From: Dactylorhiza incarnata | Lineage: Eukaryota; Streptophyta; Magnoliopsida; Asparagales; Orchidaceae | Direction: 5' to 3' | DNA length: 64,000 nucleotides | NCBI GenBank assembly: GCA_033032865.1 | Contig: JAWHQI010000051.1 | Coordinates: 11,922,001 to 11,986,000, forward strand | Shown: in pieces, positions 13,132 to 23,821 of the stretch | How positions within the stretch are numbered: position 1 is the stretch's first letter | How the letters are laid out: every line of letters begins with the position of its first letter | The notes under the pieces: model-generated | The model's database searches: none | Seen by the model: the letters and a program-made list of their open reading frames with translations, nothing else | What the model was told of the DNA's origin: nothing | Program-made: the position numbers and the translations under genes

Positions 13132-14343
13132 ATGGAAGGTGGATACGCAAGAGAGCTTGGTATTGAACTCCTTACATCGACTAACTATAAGAAATGGAGG
13201 TCTTGTATGGAGAGCTATTTACTTGGCGAGGATCTATGGGAGATAGTTGGTGGAGAAGACACACAAGAGGTGTTTCTAGCAGGATATAATATGGCAGAGG
13301 TGAGACTTTGGAGGAGGACGAATGCTAAGGCAGAGTTCACTCTCAAGAGGGCTATCTCACCAGACCTGTTTGACCACATCATTGGATGTAAATTTGCTGC
13401 TGAGATTTGGACGTCTTTGGACGGGTTGTTCAATAAGAAGAATGTAGCTCGGCTACAGTTTCTTGAAAATGAGTTGGCGAAAGCCTCTCAAGGCGATCTT
13501 TCTATTTCTACCTTCTTTCTCAAGATGAAGAACCTCACAGCAGAGATTTCTGCATTGGACCCTGATGAGCCCATCTCGGAGGCAAAACTGAAGAGGCATA
13601 TCATCCGCGGGTTGCGGAAGGAGTATCTTGCCTTTGTGACTTCAGTTCAGGGCTGGGCAAATCAACCATCTCTGTTGGAGCTGGAGAACTTACTTGCTTC
13701 GCAAGAAAGTTTGGCAAGACAGATGGCGGGGACTTCTATATCTGGGGGAGATAGTGATGTGTTGTTTTCTGGGAAGAAGAAGAAGAAGTGGGAGAACAAG
13801 AAGCCGGGTTATGATGGACCCTCTACTTCAAGTCAGCAGGATAGGGGTTATGCTCCTAAGTTTGATGGGAAGAAGAAGGGAGATGGACCAAGGTGCTTCA
13901 GGTGCAATAAGACCGACCACTTCAAGAAGGATTGCCGGGTTAATCTTCAGTCGGGACATGTAGCAGAGAAGGAGAAGCCAAAGTCTGATGAAGCTGGATG
14001 GGGAGGAGCCTTTGCGGCTAATATGACGGCGATGCCCGTTAAGTCCTTGGCTGCCATCGACTTCGAAGAGGATTGGATTGTTGATTCAGTGTGTGGACAC
14101 CATCTCACCGGGGATGAATCAAAGTTCTCTTCTTTGCCGCCTTACTCAGGTAACGATGCTATCATTACTGCTGATAATTCTGTTCATGCTGTCGAACAAG
14201 AAGGTGTTGTCTCCCTGAGCAGTGATAAGGGTCCACTCACCTTGAGGAGTGTTTATCACGTGCATGGTATGAAGAAGAATCTCTTCTCTGTGACCAATGC
14301 AGTCGATGCCGGTATCACGTTCTGTTTGGCCAAACAGAAGTGA
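13132..14343 (+). pseudogene. Copia copy B gag and protease start
   Basis: 403 codons. The capsid core runs from residue 1 to about 190, with a Lys-rich stretch near 215-235, then a CX2CX4HX4C zinc knuckle (CFRCNKTDHFKKDC) near 260, and a retropepsin region WIVDSVCGHHLTGD near 317. The protease triad DSG is changed to DSV here, while copy A keeps DSG. The frame ends early at 14343: copy A reads through the equivalent position because copy B lost one base near 14312 (GCCGGTATC versus GCCAGTTATC). Integrase continues in another frame. Start chosen by match to copy A. Confidence 0.88.
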
Positions 14344-15470
14344 AGTTTATTAAAACTCAACCAGAGATAAAGGGAGATGTTATCCATTTTGGAAAGCAGG
14401 TGAAGGACTTGTTCGTGTTATCGACAAGTACCTATGTTGATAAGATGAAGACCAACGATAGCGCGGCTATCTGGCATGAAAGGTTGGGGCACATTGGCAT
14501 GGACAAATTGAAGGCTATGGCGGTAAGGGGCCTTGTCAAGGGCTTGCCTAGCTTGTCCTCTTATGGAGACGGTCATGTTTGTGCTGGATGTCAGTTTGGT
14601 AAGTCTCATCGACTTCCATTTGATAAATCGCCAACAAGATGCAAAGAGCCGTTGGAGTGCATTCACGGTGATTCGATGGGACCGACTGCCACCCCAAGCC
14701 TTGGAGGCAACAAATATATGTTGGTGTTGATTGACGATTACACCAGATATGTCTGGGTGTATTTTCTGAAAGAGAAGTCGGAAGCTTTTGCAAAGTTTGT
14801 GGAGTTCAAGGACCTGGTGGAAGGTCGGTTAGGCATGCGGGTGAAAAAATTGAGAACTGACAATGGTGGGGAGTCCACCTCTGGTGAGTTCTCAAGTTTT
14901 CGCAGGACGGCATTCGGAGAGAGCTCACTTGTGCCCATACTCCACAGTAGAATGACATTGCGGAGAGGAAGATCTGTTATCTGACGGAAACCTACAAATG
15001 CTGGCTTCATGCCAAGAGTATCCCAAAGTCCTTTTGGGCGGAGGGAATGTCTTGTGCAACTTTCGTCATCAACAGGATGCCTTTAAGTCCTATCAACATG
15101 AAGACCCCTCACGAACTGATGTTCAAGGAGAAGCCGAGTGTTGCACACCTTCGGGTGTTCGGGTCAACCTGTTATGTGCATATTCCTGATGCTCTTCGGA
15201 CAAAGCTAGATGCAAAAGCAAGGAAGCTAGTCTTTGTTGGGTATGGTGAGCGGAAGAAAGGATGGAGATGCATGGATCCTGAGACTCGAAGATCTTTTGT
15301 ATCTCGGGATGTGGTGTTCGATGAAGTGACTTCCTACAAGGGGAGTTCAGGAGTTGAACTGCCGGAGAACAGGGTTGATAAAGAAGGGAAGGCTGCGGAA
15401 GATCTTCAAGTGGAGTTGCCTGTTTCACCAGGAGCTCCTGTTGTCAAGCTCTGAGATGGAGGCTTCAGGT
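14340..15470 (+). pseudogene. Copia copy B integrase, frameshifted
   Basis: Frame 14340-14984 holds the zinc finger (HERLGHIG...CAGCQFGKSH), the catalytic D in HGDSMGPT and D in RTDNGGES. A frameshift near 14910-14950 puts the third catalytic residue (IAERK, near 14958) in another frame, which continues as 15047-15454 with the copia integrase C-terminal part (HLRVFGSTCYVHIP, KLVFVGYGERKKGW). Integrase would insert the cDNA, and this copy cannot make it whole. Confidence 0.85.
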
Positions 15471-16882
15471 TCTGGAAGCAGGGGGAGTGATGCTCCAAGT
15501 TCGTATGGAAGAGGAGCTTGCACAGAAGAAGCAGCTAAGGAGGTGGTTAGTCAGGTGCAACCTCTTAGGAGGTCGAAGAGGACTATCAAGCCACCAGATC
15601 GATACACAGGAGGAAACATGGTGAGCTTCGTCTCTTGTTTCTTCGCTGGTCCCTTGGATGAGAGGGAACCGTCGAGCTTTGAGAAATACAAAGGCGTGAA
15701 GCAGTGGGATATTGCTATGCAAGAGGAGATGGATGCTCTCAAGAAGAATGATACTTGGTCTCTAGTGCCCAGGCCCAAGGGCATTACACCTGTGACATGC
15801 AAATGGGTTTATAAACTCAAGAAGAAAGCTGATGGCACGATCGAGCGATACAAGGCTCGCCTTGTAGCTCGCGGGTTCTCACAGCAGTATGGTGAAGATT
15901 ATGATGAGACGTTTAGTCCAGTGGCAAAGATGACTTTAGTCCGATTTGTTATTGCTTTGGCGGCATCTTGTGGATGGGAGATTTGGCAGCTTGATGTTAA
16001 GAATGCTTTCTTATACGGAGAGATTGACAAGGATATCTTCACGATCCAGCCGCCGGGTTTCATCTCGGAGGATTGTCCGTACTACGTCTACAAGCTGAAG
16101 AAGGCCTTATATGGGTTGAAGCAAGCGCCTCGGGCGTGATATGGAAAGATCGCGGAGTATCTTTTATTCTGCAGGTTCTTTGCTTCAGACTCTGATTCTA
16201 GCTTGTTCGTCAAGAAGGAGGGGGCGCTTCGGGTTACTGTGCTGCTATATGTGGATGACATGATTGTCACCGGGAACTCGAAGGAGGCGGTAGCAAGGCT
16301 GAGAGCTGAGCTTGCTATCAGGTTCGAGATGAAGGATCTGGGGGAGCTTCACCATTTCCCTGGAATCAAGGTCCAGAGGCGGGAGAGCGGAGTGCTCGTT
16401 TCTCAGGAAGGATATGCGGAGCGGATCGTTCAACGATTCGGCATGGAAGAAGGGAAGAGCAGCTCTATACCTCTGGAACAACATCATAAACTTCGGAAGG
16501 ATGAGGGAAGAGTTCAATCTGATCCGTTGGTGTTCCGAGCTCTGGTTGGGAGCTTGATTTACTTGACCATCACGAGGCCCGATATTGCTTATGCAGTTGG
16601 CAAAGTGAGTCAGTACATGGCGGAGCCACGGAAGCCTCATCTTTTGGCGGCAAAATCTATTCTGAAATATGTGAAGTCGACCTCTGATTTGGGTCTCCTA
16701 TTTAGGAGAGGGTCAAACTTGGAGTTGCATGGGTATATGGATGCTGACTATGGGGGAGACGGGGATGATCGGAGATCAACATCTGGTTATGTCTTTATGA
16801 CGGGCCCCACAGCTATCTCTTGGTGCAGCAAAAAGCAGGACTCGGTGTCTGTATCTACCACAGAACCGGAGTACAAGGCTTC
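15354..16882 (+). pseudogene. Copia copy B reverse transcriptase and 5' half of RNase H
   Basis: Frame 15354-16139 contains the RT N-terminal boxes (TCKWVYKLKKKADG, RYKARLVARGF, WQLDVKNAFLYG, KKALYGLKQAPRA). It ends at TGA 16137-16139, where a W codon is expected. It resumes at 16203-16901 with the YVDD catalytic box, then RNase H (ADYGGDGDDRRSTSGYVF, SVSTTEPEY, where the usual E before AEY is changed). The frame is cut at 16882 by the Tekay-like insertion; the 3' half of RNase H is at 25799-26142. Confidence 0.9.
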
Positions 16883-18858
16883 TGTAACACCCTGCCAGTA
16901 AGAAAAGTATAACAGCAGGTCCGGCCGGGACCCCACGCCATACAAACCACACTAGCTAGGCATTACAAGGTGATAACCAGAAAGTAACAACTACACGAGA
17001 GTACAAAACGTAAGCGGAAGCATTAATTAAACCATTTCATTTAGAATTGTCCACTATCATAGGAATGAAACCAGAATAAAGAGTTACGGCCTTAAGGCCT
17101 TACATTTACCCAATGCACAAAGCTCCATAAAGCATACATCGGCACGCAGGCCGGCAATACATGAAAAACAGGAAAAAGGCTGGCCTTCGAGGGCCAACGC
17201 AGCAAAAGTGCCATCGCCCGCTATTTCCCGCTAGGCTCACCTGCACCTGCATAAGAACATTCCACCAAGCGGTGGCAAACAAAGTAACGGTCAGCACAGC
17301 TGACCAAACTATAACGACCCCACCCCTTTCCCGGGGTGGCGGAGCTTCTACCCTGCAAGCAAGCCATACTAGCACAAGTACTAATATAAAGAAAGTGCAA
17401 CTACACAAGGTGAGGTTTCAAGCACAATCAATCTTCTAGGTTGAGCATCAAGAGAAGGGAACCTAGGTATGCACATGATGTTGGTTGGGTTCACCCGAAG
17501 GTTCCCCACAACCGCCTAAGCAATCGCATGAGGCTAACATAACATCCATTTCACAAAACACTCCACCGTAAGGGCCATCGCCTTAGGTGGGGAATAGAGC
17601 TTTTGGTCGGACTAGGTAAGAAACCTTCCACGACCTCTCCCATGATCACATGGCTCTCATGAGGTAGGGACCTCATACCGATCTACATGGAAATGAGTTC
17701 GGTTTAGCTTTGCCCGTGCTCTAATCGTCGCGATCTATCGCACGACGCGGGTACGGCTTCACCTCGGCCCGTAAGGGTTTAGCACTTTCAAGTGCTACAC
17801 TAAATATACGCTATGCACCTAACCCCCTTCACAAGGATCTAGGCTTCACGAATACTCAACAAGGGAGGTACATACGCTCCGCATCAATTTCGTGGTGAAG
17901 GTTTGCCTTCATCCAAATCTCAAAGCATGGGGCTTCGTTAGGATCTTCACAAGACGCCTACACTTAATTCCCGCAATACTAAAGATGATTTCACGGAGTA
18001 ATTCTCCGGCACGCATTCTAGGCCTAACCTAAATGCAACGTCGCAAATCAAGCATCACCGATTCGGGCTCGCGGCCACGAATAGACTTCACACAAAATGC
18101 CTAAATCCGCACGACTACCGGATTTTCTACATGCAATAATGCCGAGGACGGACACAATCTACCCGGAGTTCCGAAGAACTTGAGGGAATCCTACACTTCA
18201 CCCATTTGGTGAAAGAGATACCTCATGCAAGCATAGAAAGAGGAATGAAAGGAAAAATACAAGTCCAAAGTTCGGGAGGAAGAATCGTTACCCTAGACAC
18301 ATTCTTTTTCGCCATGGATCCGAGATTCTACACGGAGAGAAACGACCGCACCGGGCTGCACTCTCCAAATCTGGAAATGACTCGCGAAACGGAGCTCCGG
18401 AGCTCCGTCAATGGCGGGATCTTCCTTCTTCTTCCTTGGCTCCTTCTTCTTTCTCTAGGGTTGGAGAGAGAAAGGCTATGGAATTATGAGGGTTTAATCC
18501 CTCTCCAAAGCCCTAAGACCCCCAGCAACAAAACCCAGCCGTTGGATCAATTTCTAAGAAATTTGATCGGTCGGATCGGCTTCTCCGCTCAAAATCGCGG
18601 AGCAGAATAAACAGGGCGCACGATCACAGGCGCACGATCACTGGTCGTGCGCTAAGAGGAGAAATGGTCGTGCGCTAAGAGGAGACAGAACTCCGATTTC
18701 TTGCGAATATGCGCATGATTGCTGGCGCACGATCACTAGTCGTGCGCGAAGAGGCCACTGATCGTGCGCTAAGAGCAAACAGGGAAAATTTAGCTTGCTT
18801 CAAGCGCAACACAACCACTCCGCCTACTTCGCTGAACTACTATTTTTGGGGTGTTACA
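16883..18858 (-). repeat. 3' LTR of the Tekay-like element
   Basis: 1,976 bp, TGTAACACC...GGTGTTACA. The short ORFs inside it (for example 18206-18610 on the plus strand) are antisense to the element and recur in the other LTR simply because the LTR is duplicated. Confidence 0.96.
18606..18775. repeat. GCGCACGATCAC/TGGTCGTGCGC inverted-repeat cluster, Tekay LTR
   Basis: About six units of GCGCACGAT or its complement ATCGTGCGC/GTCGTGCGC, separated by CTAAGAGGA-like spacers. The same cluster is at 25556-25715 in the other LTR. Confidence 0.88.
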
Positions 18859-18872
18859 ACTCCACCCCCCTT
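18859..18872 (-). promoter_or_regulatory. Polypurine tract of the Tekay-like element
   Basis: AAGGGGGGTGGAGT on the minus strand, immediately upstream of the 3' LTR. Confidence 0.85.
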
Positions 18873-18922
18873 AAAAGAATTTCGTCCCGAAATTCAGAAA
18901 ACAATAATAGCATGAATTACAG

Positions 18923-20290
18923 TTATATTTTACCTGAGAGAAATAGCTCGGGGTACTCCGCAAGCATCGTTTGCTCTCTCTCCCAAGAGAGCTCCTCTCG
19001 GCCGCAATTATCCCACCGGACTTTTACCATCCGAATGTACTTGTTCCGCAGCTGCTTTACATCGGTATCTTCGATGCGTAAGGGCTTGACTTTCGTCGAC
19101 AACCCACTATCAACCGGCACTTTGCCGACCGCAACGATATGAGTAGGCTCTTGCACTGCCTTCCTCAACACTGAAATGTGAAACACGTCGTGCAGACTGC
19201 TCAGCTCTGCAGATAGTGCAAGCCGATAAGCCGCATCACCAACACGTTCCACGATCTCAAACGGTCCTAAGTACCTTGGACTGAGCTTTTTCAAGCGTCG
19301 GATCCTTGATACCCCTTTGAACGGTTTGATCTTCAAGTAAACCCGGTCACCGTCGGCGAACTCTAGGTTCCTATGCTTGGCGTTGAAATATTTTGCTTGC
19401 CTATCCTGGGCAATCAATAGCCTTTCACGTATAGTTCGGATCGTCGAAGTTGCTCCTTCAACATCCTTTCGCTTCAATAGCTTAGTATCGCCCGTTTCCG
19501 CCCAAGACAACGGCGTACGACACTTCTTACCATAGAGGGCCTCGAAGGGAGGCATCTTTATACTGGCTTGGTAGCATTTATTGTAGGCGAACTCGATCAT
19601 ATAGAGATGATCTTCCCACTTCTTCCCAAAGTCTAGAGCGCACATTCGGAGCATATCCTCCATAGTCCTGTTGGTTCTCTCGGTCTGTCCATCCGTTTGC
19701 GGGTGGAAGGCCGTGCTGAACTTCAATTTCGTGCCCAACAGTTCATGGATAAGCCTCCAATCTTTCGATGTGAAACGCCCGTCACGATCGCTGACGATGC
19801 TACGAGGGACACCGTGCAGTCTCACAATACTATCAACATAGAGCTTCGCTAGCTTTTCTACAGAATCATCCTTCCGGTTCGGAATGAAGTGTGATACCTT
19901 TGTCAAACGGTCCACGATCACCCAGATGGCGTCGTTTCCATGTTGCGATCTCGGCAATCCGTGCACGAAATCCATCGAAATATCATCAAACTTCCATTCC
20001 GGAATCGGCAAGGACTTCAGAAACCCACCGGGATGTTGACATTCCGCTTTCACCATGGCGCAAGTATGACACTTGGCCACGTAAAGGGCAATGTCTTTCT
20101 TCATACCCGGCCACCAGAAAAGTTTCTTTATATCCACATACATTTTAGTGCTCCCCGGGTGGATCGAGTACTTGGTATGATGAGCCTCATACATCAATTC
20201 CGCCCGTAGAGTGCCAACGTTTGGGATGCACAACCTTTCCTGTTTCCACATAAGGTCGTCTTCGAAGGAGAAATCAGCGTTTAACCCCTC
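18923..20290 (-). pseudogene. Chromovirus integrase with C-terminal chromodomain
   Basis: Open frame 20251-18923 (442 codons). Homologous residues (EGLNADFSFEDDL) extend upstream to about 20290, before a frameshift from RNase H. Zinc finger HHTKYSIHPG...CHTCAMVK (residues 29-68); catalytic D in DISMDFVHGLP, D in VSDRDGRF, E in GQTERTNRT; then the GPF/Y-type module (SPRYLGPFEIVER) and a C-terminal chromodomain-like segment (KYIRMVKVRWDN, ELSWERE, EYPELF) at about 385-437. That last arrangement is the Tekay/Del type, thought to guide integration to heterochromatin. The three catalytic residues are intact. It was once part of one gag-pol frame. Confidence 0.9.
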
Positions 20291-20303
20291 AACGGTTTCT
20301 GCT

Positions 20304-21650
20304 TTAGCATTTCATGCTCTCGTCCAGCTCCAATGTTTGTCGAACTCGGTCGGCAAGGTCGTATCGAACCTCCGTCCAGTTCAAGCATGCTGAAGTAGAT
20401 GTTCTCCTATCAATGCAAATGATCTCCATTTCTTCCAGCTCACGGATTAGACGCTCATCATGCATCAAAATCCAATTTGCTTGTGCGGGAGCCCGGCGAC
20501 TCAACGCGTCCGCAACTACATTTCCTTTACCGGGAGTATATTTGATGTCGAAGGTATAGTCCCCAAGGAACTCCATCCACCTCCTTTGATGCATATTCAA
20601 CTCCATTTGATCTAGCAAGTACTTGAGGATCTTGTGGTCGGTAAAGATATCGATCTTCACGCCATATAGATAGTGCCTCCAAAGTTTGAGGGCGAAAACC
20701 ACGGCCGCTAGCTCCAAATCATGGACCGGGTTATTCCTCTCATGAACCTTCAGTTGCCGGGAGCCATAGGCAATTACCTTCCCGAACTGCACTAGGACAC
20801 AACCCAAACCACTTCCTGAGGCATCGCTATAAATTTCGTAGCCTTCCGTACCTTGTGGCGAGCATAGAATGGGCGCCGTGGTCAGTCGGCTCTTCAGCTC
20901 TTCAAAAGCTCGTGCGCACTCGGGCGACCAAACGAACTTATGATCCTTCCTAGTCAGTTTTGTGAGAGGAAGTGCGATCCTCGAGAAGTTTTCCACAAAG
21001 CGCCTATAATAGCCGGCAAGTCCTAAGAAACTTCGGACTTCCGCTACGTTTTTCAACAAAGGCCACGCTCGGATCGCTTCTATCTTCGACGGATCAACAG
21101 CAATTCCTTCTCCACTAACGACATGACCAAGGAATGCTACTGACGGTAACCAAAACTCGCACTTGGAGAATTTGGCATATAGCTGACTCCTCCTCAAGGT
21201 GCTCAGAACTGCGTGCAGATGCCCTACATGCTCCTCTTCCGACTGAGAGTATACCAAAATGTCGTCGATGAAGACGATCACAAATTGATCCAAATACTCT
21301 CGGAACGTCCTGTTCATTAAGTCCATGAATACCGACGGTGCATTAGACAGACCGAACGGCATCACCGTGAACTCATAGTGCCCAAAACGGGTACTGAACG
21401 TTGTTTTTGGAATGTCACATTCCCTTATTCGCAGTTGATAATAGCCGGACCTTAGGTCCAGCTTGGAGTAAACCGTCGACCCAACCAGTTGGTCGAATAA
21501 ATCATCGATTCTTGGAATCGGATATCGGTTCTTCTCGGTCAACTTGTTTAGCTCTCGATAATCGATACATAGACGCAAGCTCCCGTCCTTCTTTTTCACA
21601 AAGAGGACCGGTGCACTCCAAGGCGATGAGCTTGGACGACGTAGCCTTGC
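20304..21650 (-). pseudogene. Chromovirus reverse transcriptase and RNase H
   Basis: Open from 21599 ([18 protein letters not shown]), but the domain begins about 50 bases upstream ([13 protein letters not shown]) in the same frame, separated from protease by a one-base deletion near 21634. RT boxes: [45 protein letters not shown], and the catalytic FIDDILVYS. RNase [48 protein letters not shown]. All catalytic aspartates are present. It ends at a frameshift (LDESMKC) before the linker to integrase. Confidence 0.92.
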
Positions 21651-22305
21651 TCTAGCAGCTCTTGCAATTGGACCTTCAACTCTGCCAATTCCCTTGGCGC
21701 TATTCGGTACGGTGAGCGGGCCACATGTTTGGCACCTGGCACCAACTCGATACAGATATCGATCTCTCGCTGAGGCGGAGCCCCAGGGAGTTTGTTACGA
21801 AACACGTCGACGTACTCCGCTACAACTGGGACATCACATAACCTGGGCTTTGGCTCCGAAGCCTCCAACAAGGTGAAGAACAACTCGACGCCTTTTCTCA
21901 CCGCCTTAACCACCTGGAGAGCAGACATCAGCGTCTTGCTCGCTCCTCGCATACCGACGAACGTGGTTTCACCTTCGGTGTTCCTTCCCAGAGTGATCTC
22001 CTTTGTACTGCAATCTATGCATGCTCGCTGCTTCGAGAGCCAGTCCATGCCAAAGATCACATCGAATTCGGCTAGCGGTAATAACGATGCTTCCAAATCG
22101 AAATCCTGATTTCCGATCCGCACCTTCACACGGCTCTTCCTATCCGCACTCATTCGAGATCCATTGGGTAGCACTACTTCCAATCTATCCTCTACGAAGG
22201 TAGACGACACTCCGATTCGCACCACGAAGTCCTCAGACAGAAAAGAGTGCGATGCACCCGTATCAAATAGAGCTCTCGCCGGATAGTTGAAAATTAGGAC
22301 GAAAC
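21596..22305 (-). pseudogene. Chromovirus aspartic protease
   Basis: The ATG-initiated frame starts at 22225, but homology begins at 22305: FDTGASHSF (active-site DTGAS) lies upstream of that ATG, so translation must come from gag, either by splicing of the 83-nt intron or by another mechanism. Downstream are the flap and FDVIFGMDWLSKQRACIDC. The frame then covers the linker to RT ([22 protein letters not shown]) and runs out of frame near 21634. The protease matures gag-pol. Confidence 0.88.
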
Positions 22306-22388
22306 CTAATTGTACACAAATAAAGCATATAGTCGTACAATAGTATGAATTATATATATAGCTGTAAAAGCTAACTTCTAATTCGTAC
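22306..22388 (-). other. Candidate GT-AG intron between gag and protease
   Basis: On the minus strand an 83-nt AT-rich segment begins GTACGAATTAG after ATCACAG and ends TGTACAATTAG before GTTTCGTCC. Unspliced, it ends gag almost at once (two codons, then TAG). Removal joins a split glycine codon (G|GT), and the frame then runs straight through the FDTGAS protease. Length 83 is not a multiple of three, so reading through cannot give the same fusion. The segment is plant-intron-like: AT-rich with a T-rich 3' part. Confidence 0.6.
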
Positions 22389-23532
22389 CTGTGATGACAT
22401 CAGTTTGTCGTATAGCTTCTTGTTGGCCAAGCGAATAGACTCTCGACTGAGTCGGAATGTGCTGGGAAGCCGAAGACTCCGCAGCTTTGCCCTTTTCCAC
22501 AGCACGAGGATAATCCACCGCTCGATTTCCAGCCTTCGGGGGACCACTTCGACACACCGCGGCTTTGTGTCCCACCTTCCCGCAGGTGAAACACGTAATA
22601 GGACCCTGCGCGGTCGTGGCTCCCGAAACATTTGATGGAGCTGGTTCCGCCTGTTTGAACTTCCTTTTGTTCCTTCTGAACTCTGACTTGGACTGAGAGG
22701 CCGGCGCATGAAACTCAGGTTTCTTTACAACACCCCTTGCTTGTACCCTCTTCATGTCTAACTCCAAAGATCTGGCAGTTTGCACCATCACTTGGAAGCC
22801 AAACGTCATAGGGCCTGCGAGGAGCAGCCTCAACTCGTCCCGAAGCCCTTCATAGAACTTATTTGTCTTTGTCTCCTCATCCTCCACCAAGGACCCCGCA
22901 TAGCGACTCAGTCTGGTAAACTCATGCAAGTAATCGTCAATGGAGCGATCACCTTGTGTCAACCTCAAGAACTGGTTTTGTAACGTAATGCGCTGGGCAG
23001 AGGGAATAAACCTCTGGAGGAACGACTTTGAAAACTCAGCCATTGTGATTTCAGTAATATCTCTACCGCAGAACTCATGCAGCTCTTGCTCTTCCCACCA
23101 CAGCACAGCCTCTCCATCAAGAAGGAAAGTGGCTAAGGTGATCATCATGGCTTCGTCCGTCGCTGTCGCCCTCAGAGTTCTTCTAACTCTTGACAACCAG
23201 TCTTCTGCCTCCGTTGGGGACTCAGATCCCGAGAAGGTAGGAGGATTAAAGCTCAGGAAGTGCTTTAATTGTTGGTCACGCGCTCGCCCCACAGCTACTT
23301 GCGCAACTTGACGTTCCACCCTCGGCGCTACCGCAGGTTCCACTGCAGCTACTGGCACAGGGGCCTCAACCCTCGGTTCTACCGCAGGTTCCACTGCATG
23401 TTCGATCACCGGGGCCGCATCTGTAGTAGGCGTAGCAGGCTGCGCAAGCCTTTGCGGTTGAGCATTGATCATCGCGAAGACCACTTCTGCGACCATTCTG
23501 ATCATCTCAGCCGAAGGAGTGGTCGCTGACAC
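22378..23532 (-). CDS. Chromovirus Gag (capsid and nucleocapsid)
   Basis: 384 codons from ATG 23532, intact. An Ala/Pro/Val-rich N-terminus (residues 1-80) contains three degenerate VEPRVEAPVP-like repeats; the capsid core follows (FSGSESPTEAEDWLSRVRR, WWEEQELH, FLQRFIPSAQRITLQNQF, LRDELRLLLAGPM), then a basic stretch (FRRNKRKFKQ) and one CCHC knuckle CFTCGKVGHKAAVC near 325. The final residues VITGTN read into the putative intron. Gag forms the particle that packages the RNA. No other ORF in this element is undamaged. Confidence 0.92.
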   Translation of the reverse strand: MSATTPSAEMIRMVAEVVFAMINAQPQRLAQPATPTTDAAPVIEHAVEPAVEPRVEAPVPVAAVEPAVAPRVERQVAQVAVGRARDQQLKHFLSFNPPTFSGSESPTEAEDWLSRVRRTLRATATDEAMMITLATFLLDGEAVLWWEEQELHEFCGRDITEITMAEFSKSFLQRFIPSAQRITLQNQFLRLTQGDRSIDDYLHEFTRLSRYAGSLVEDEETKTNKFYEGLRDELRLLLAGPMTFGFQVMVQTARSLELDMKRVQARGVVKKPEFHAPASQSKSEFRRNKRKFKQAEPAPSNVSGATTAQGPITCFTCGKVGHKAAVCRSGPPKAGNRAVDYPRAVEKGKAAESSASQHIPTQSRVYSLGQQEAIRQTDVITGTN

Positions 23533-23806
23533 TTCAGCCGACCCACTACTTTCAGCGGTGTTACGGGGTCAAGACTGCCCCGCAGCACTTCTAGTCACCT
23601 ATAATCATGCAAGGCACAATTTAGTGACCTACAACATATCAAACATCAATCATGGAATGCTCAGGTTCAACAAACAAGTATGTTTTTTCATTCCTAAGTG
23701 GACATTCTTATTAGTTTTTATCGTTTTAGGTGAATGCACAACCCGTGCGCACCACCCCTTAAAAGGAATTCGTCCCGAATTCGCTAAACTACGGATCGAC
23801 GCCTTA

Positions 23807-23818
23807 AGTCCGATACCA
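23807..23818 (-). promoter_or_regulatory. Primer binding site, tRNA-Met-like
   Basis: TGGTATCGGACT on the minus strand, three bases from the 5' LTR. It resembles the tRNA-iMet complement TGGTATCAGAGC at 9 of 12 bases, so the tRNA assignment is tentative. Confidence 0.6.
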
Positions 23819-23821
23819 AAT

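Noticed and set aside
9341..16139. All nonsense codons explained by C-to-T deamination
   Set aside because: True for the Athila W and Q codons, the gag-only W and copia B W, but copia A has stops that need transversions (for example AAG to TAG, TGC to TGA), so no general rule holds.
18206..18610. 134-codon plus-strand ORF, repeated at 25145-25618
   Set aside because: Both lie in the Tekay LTRs, antisense to the element; conservation is due to LTR duplication. No domain recognised.
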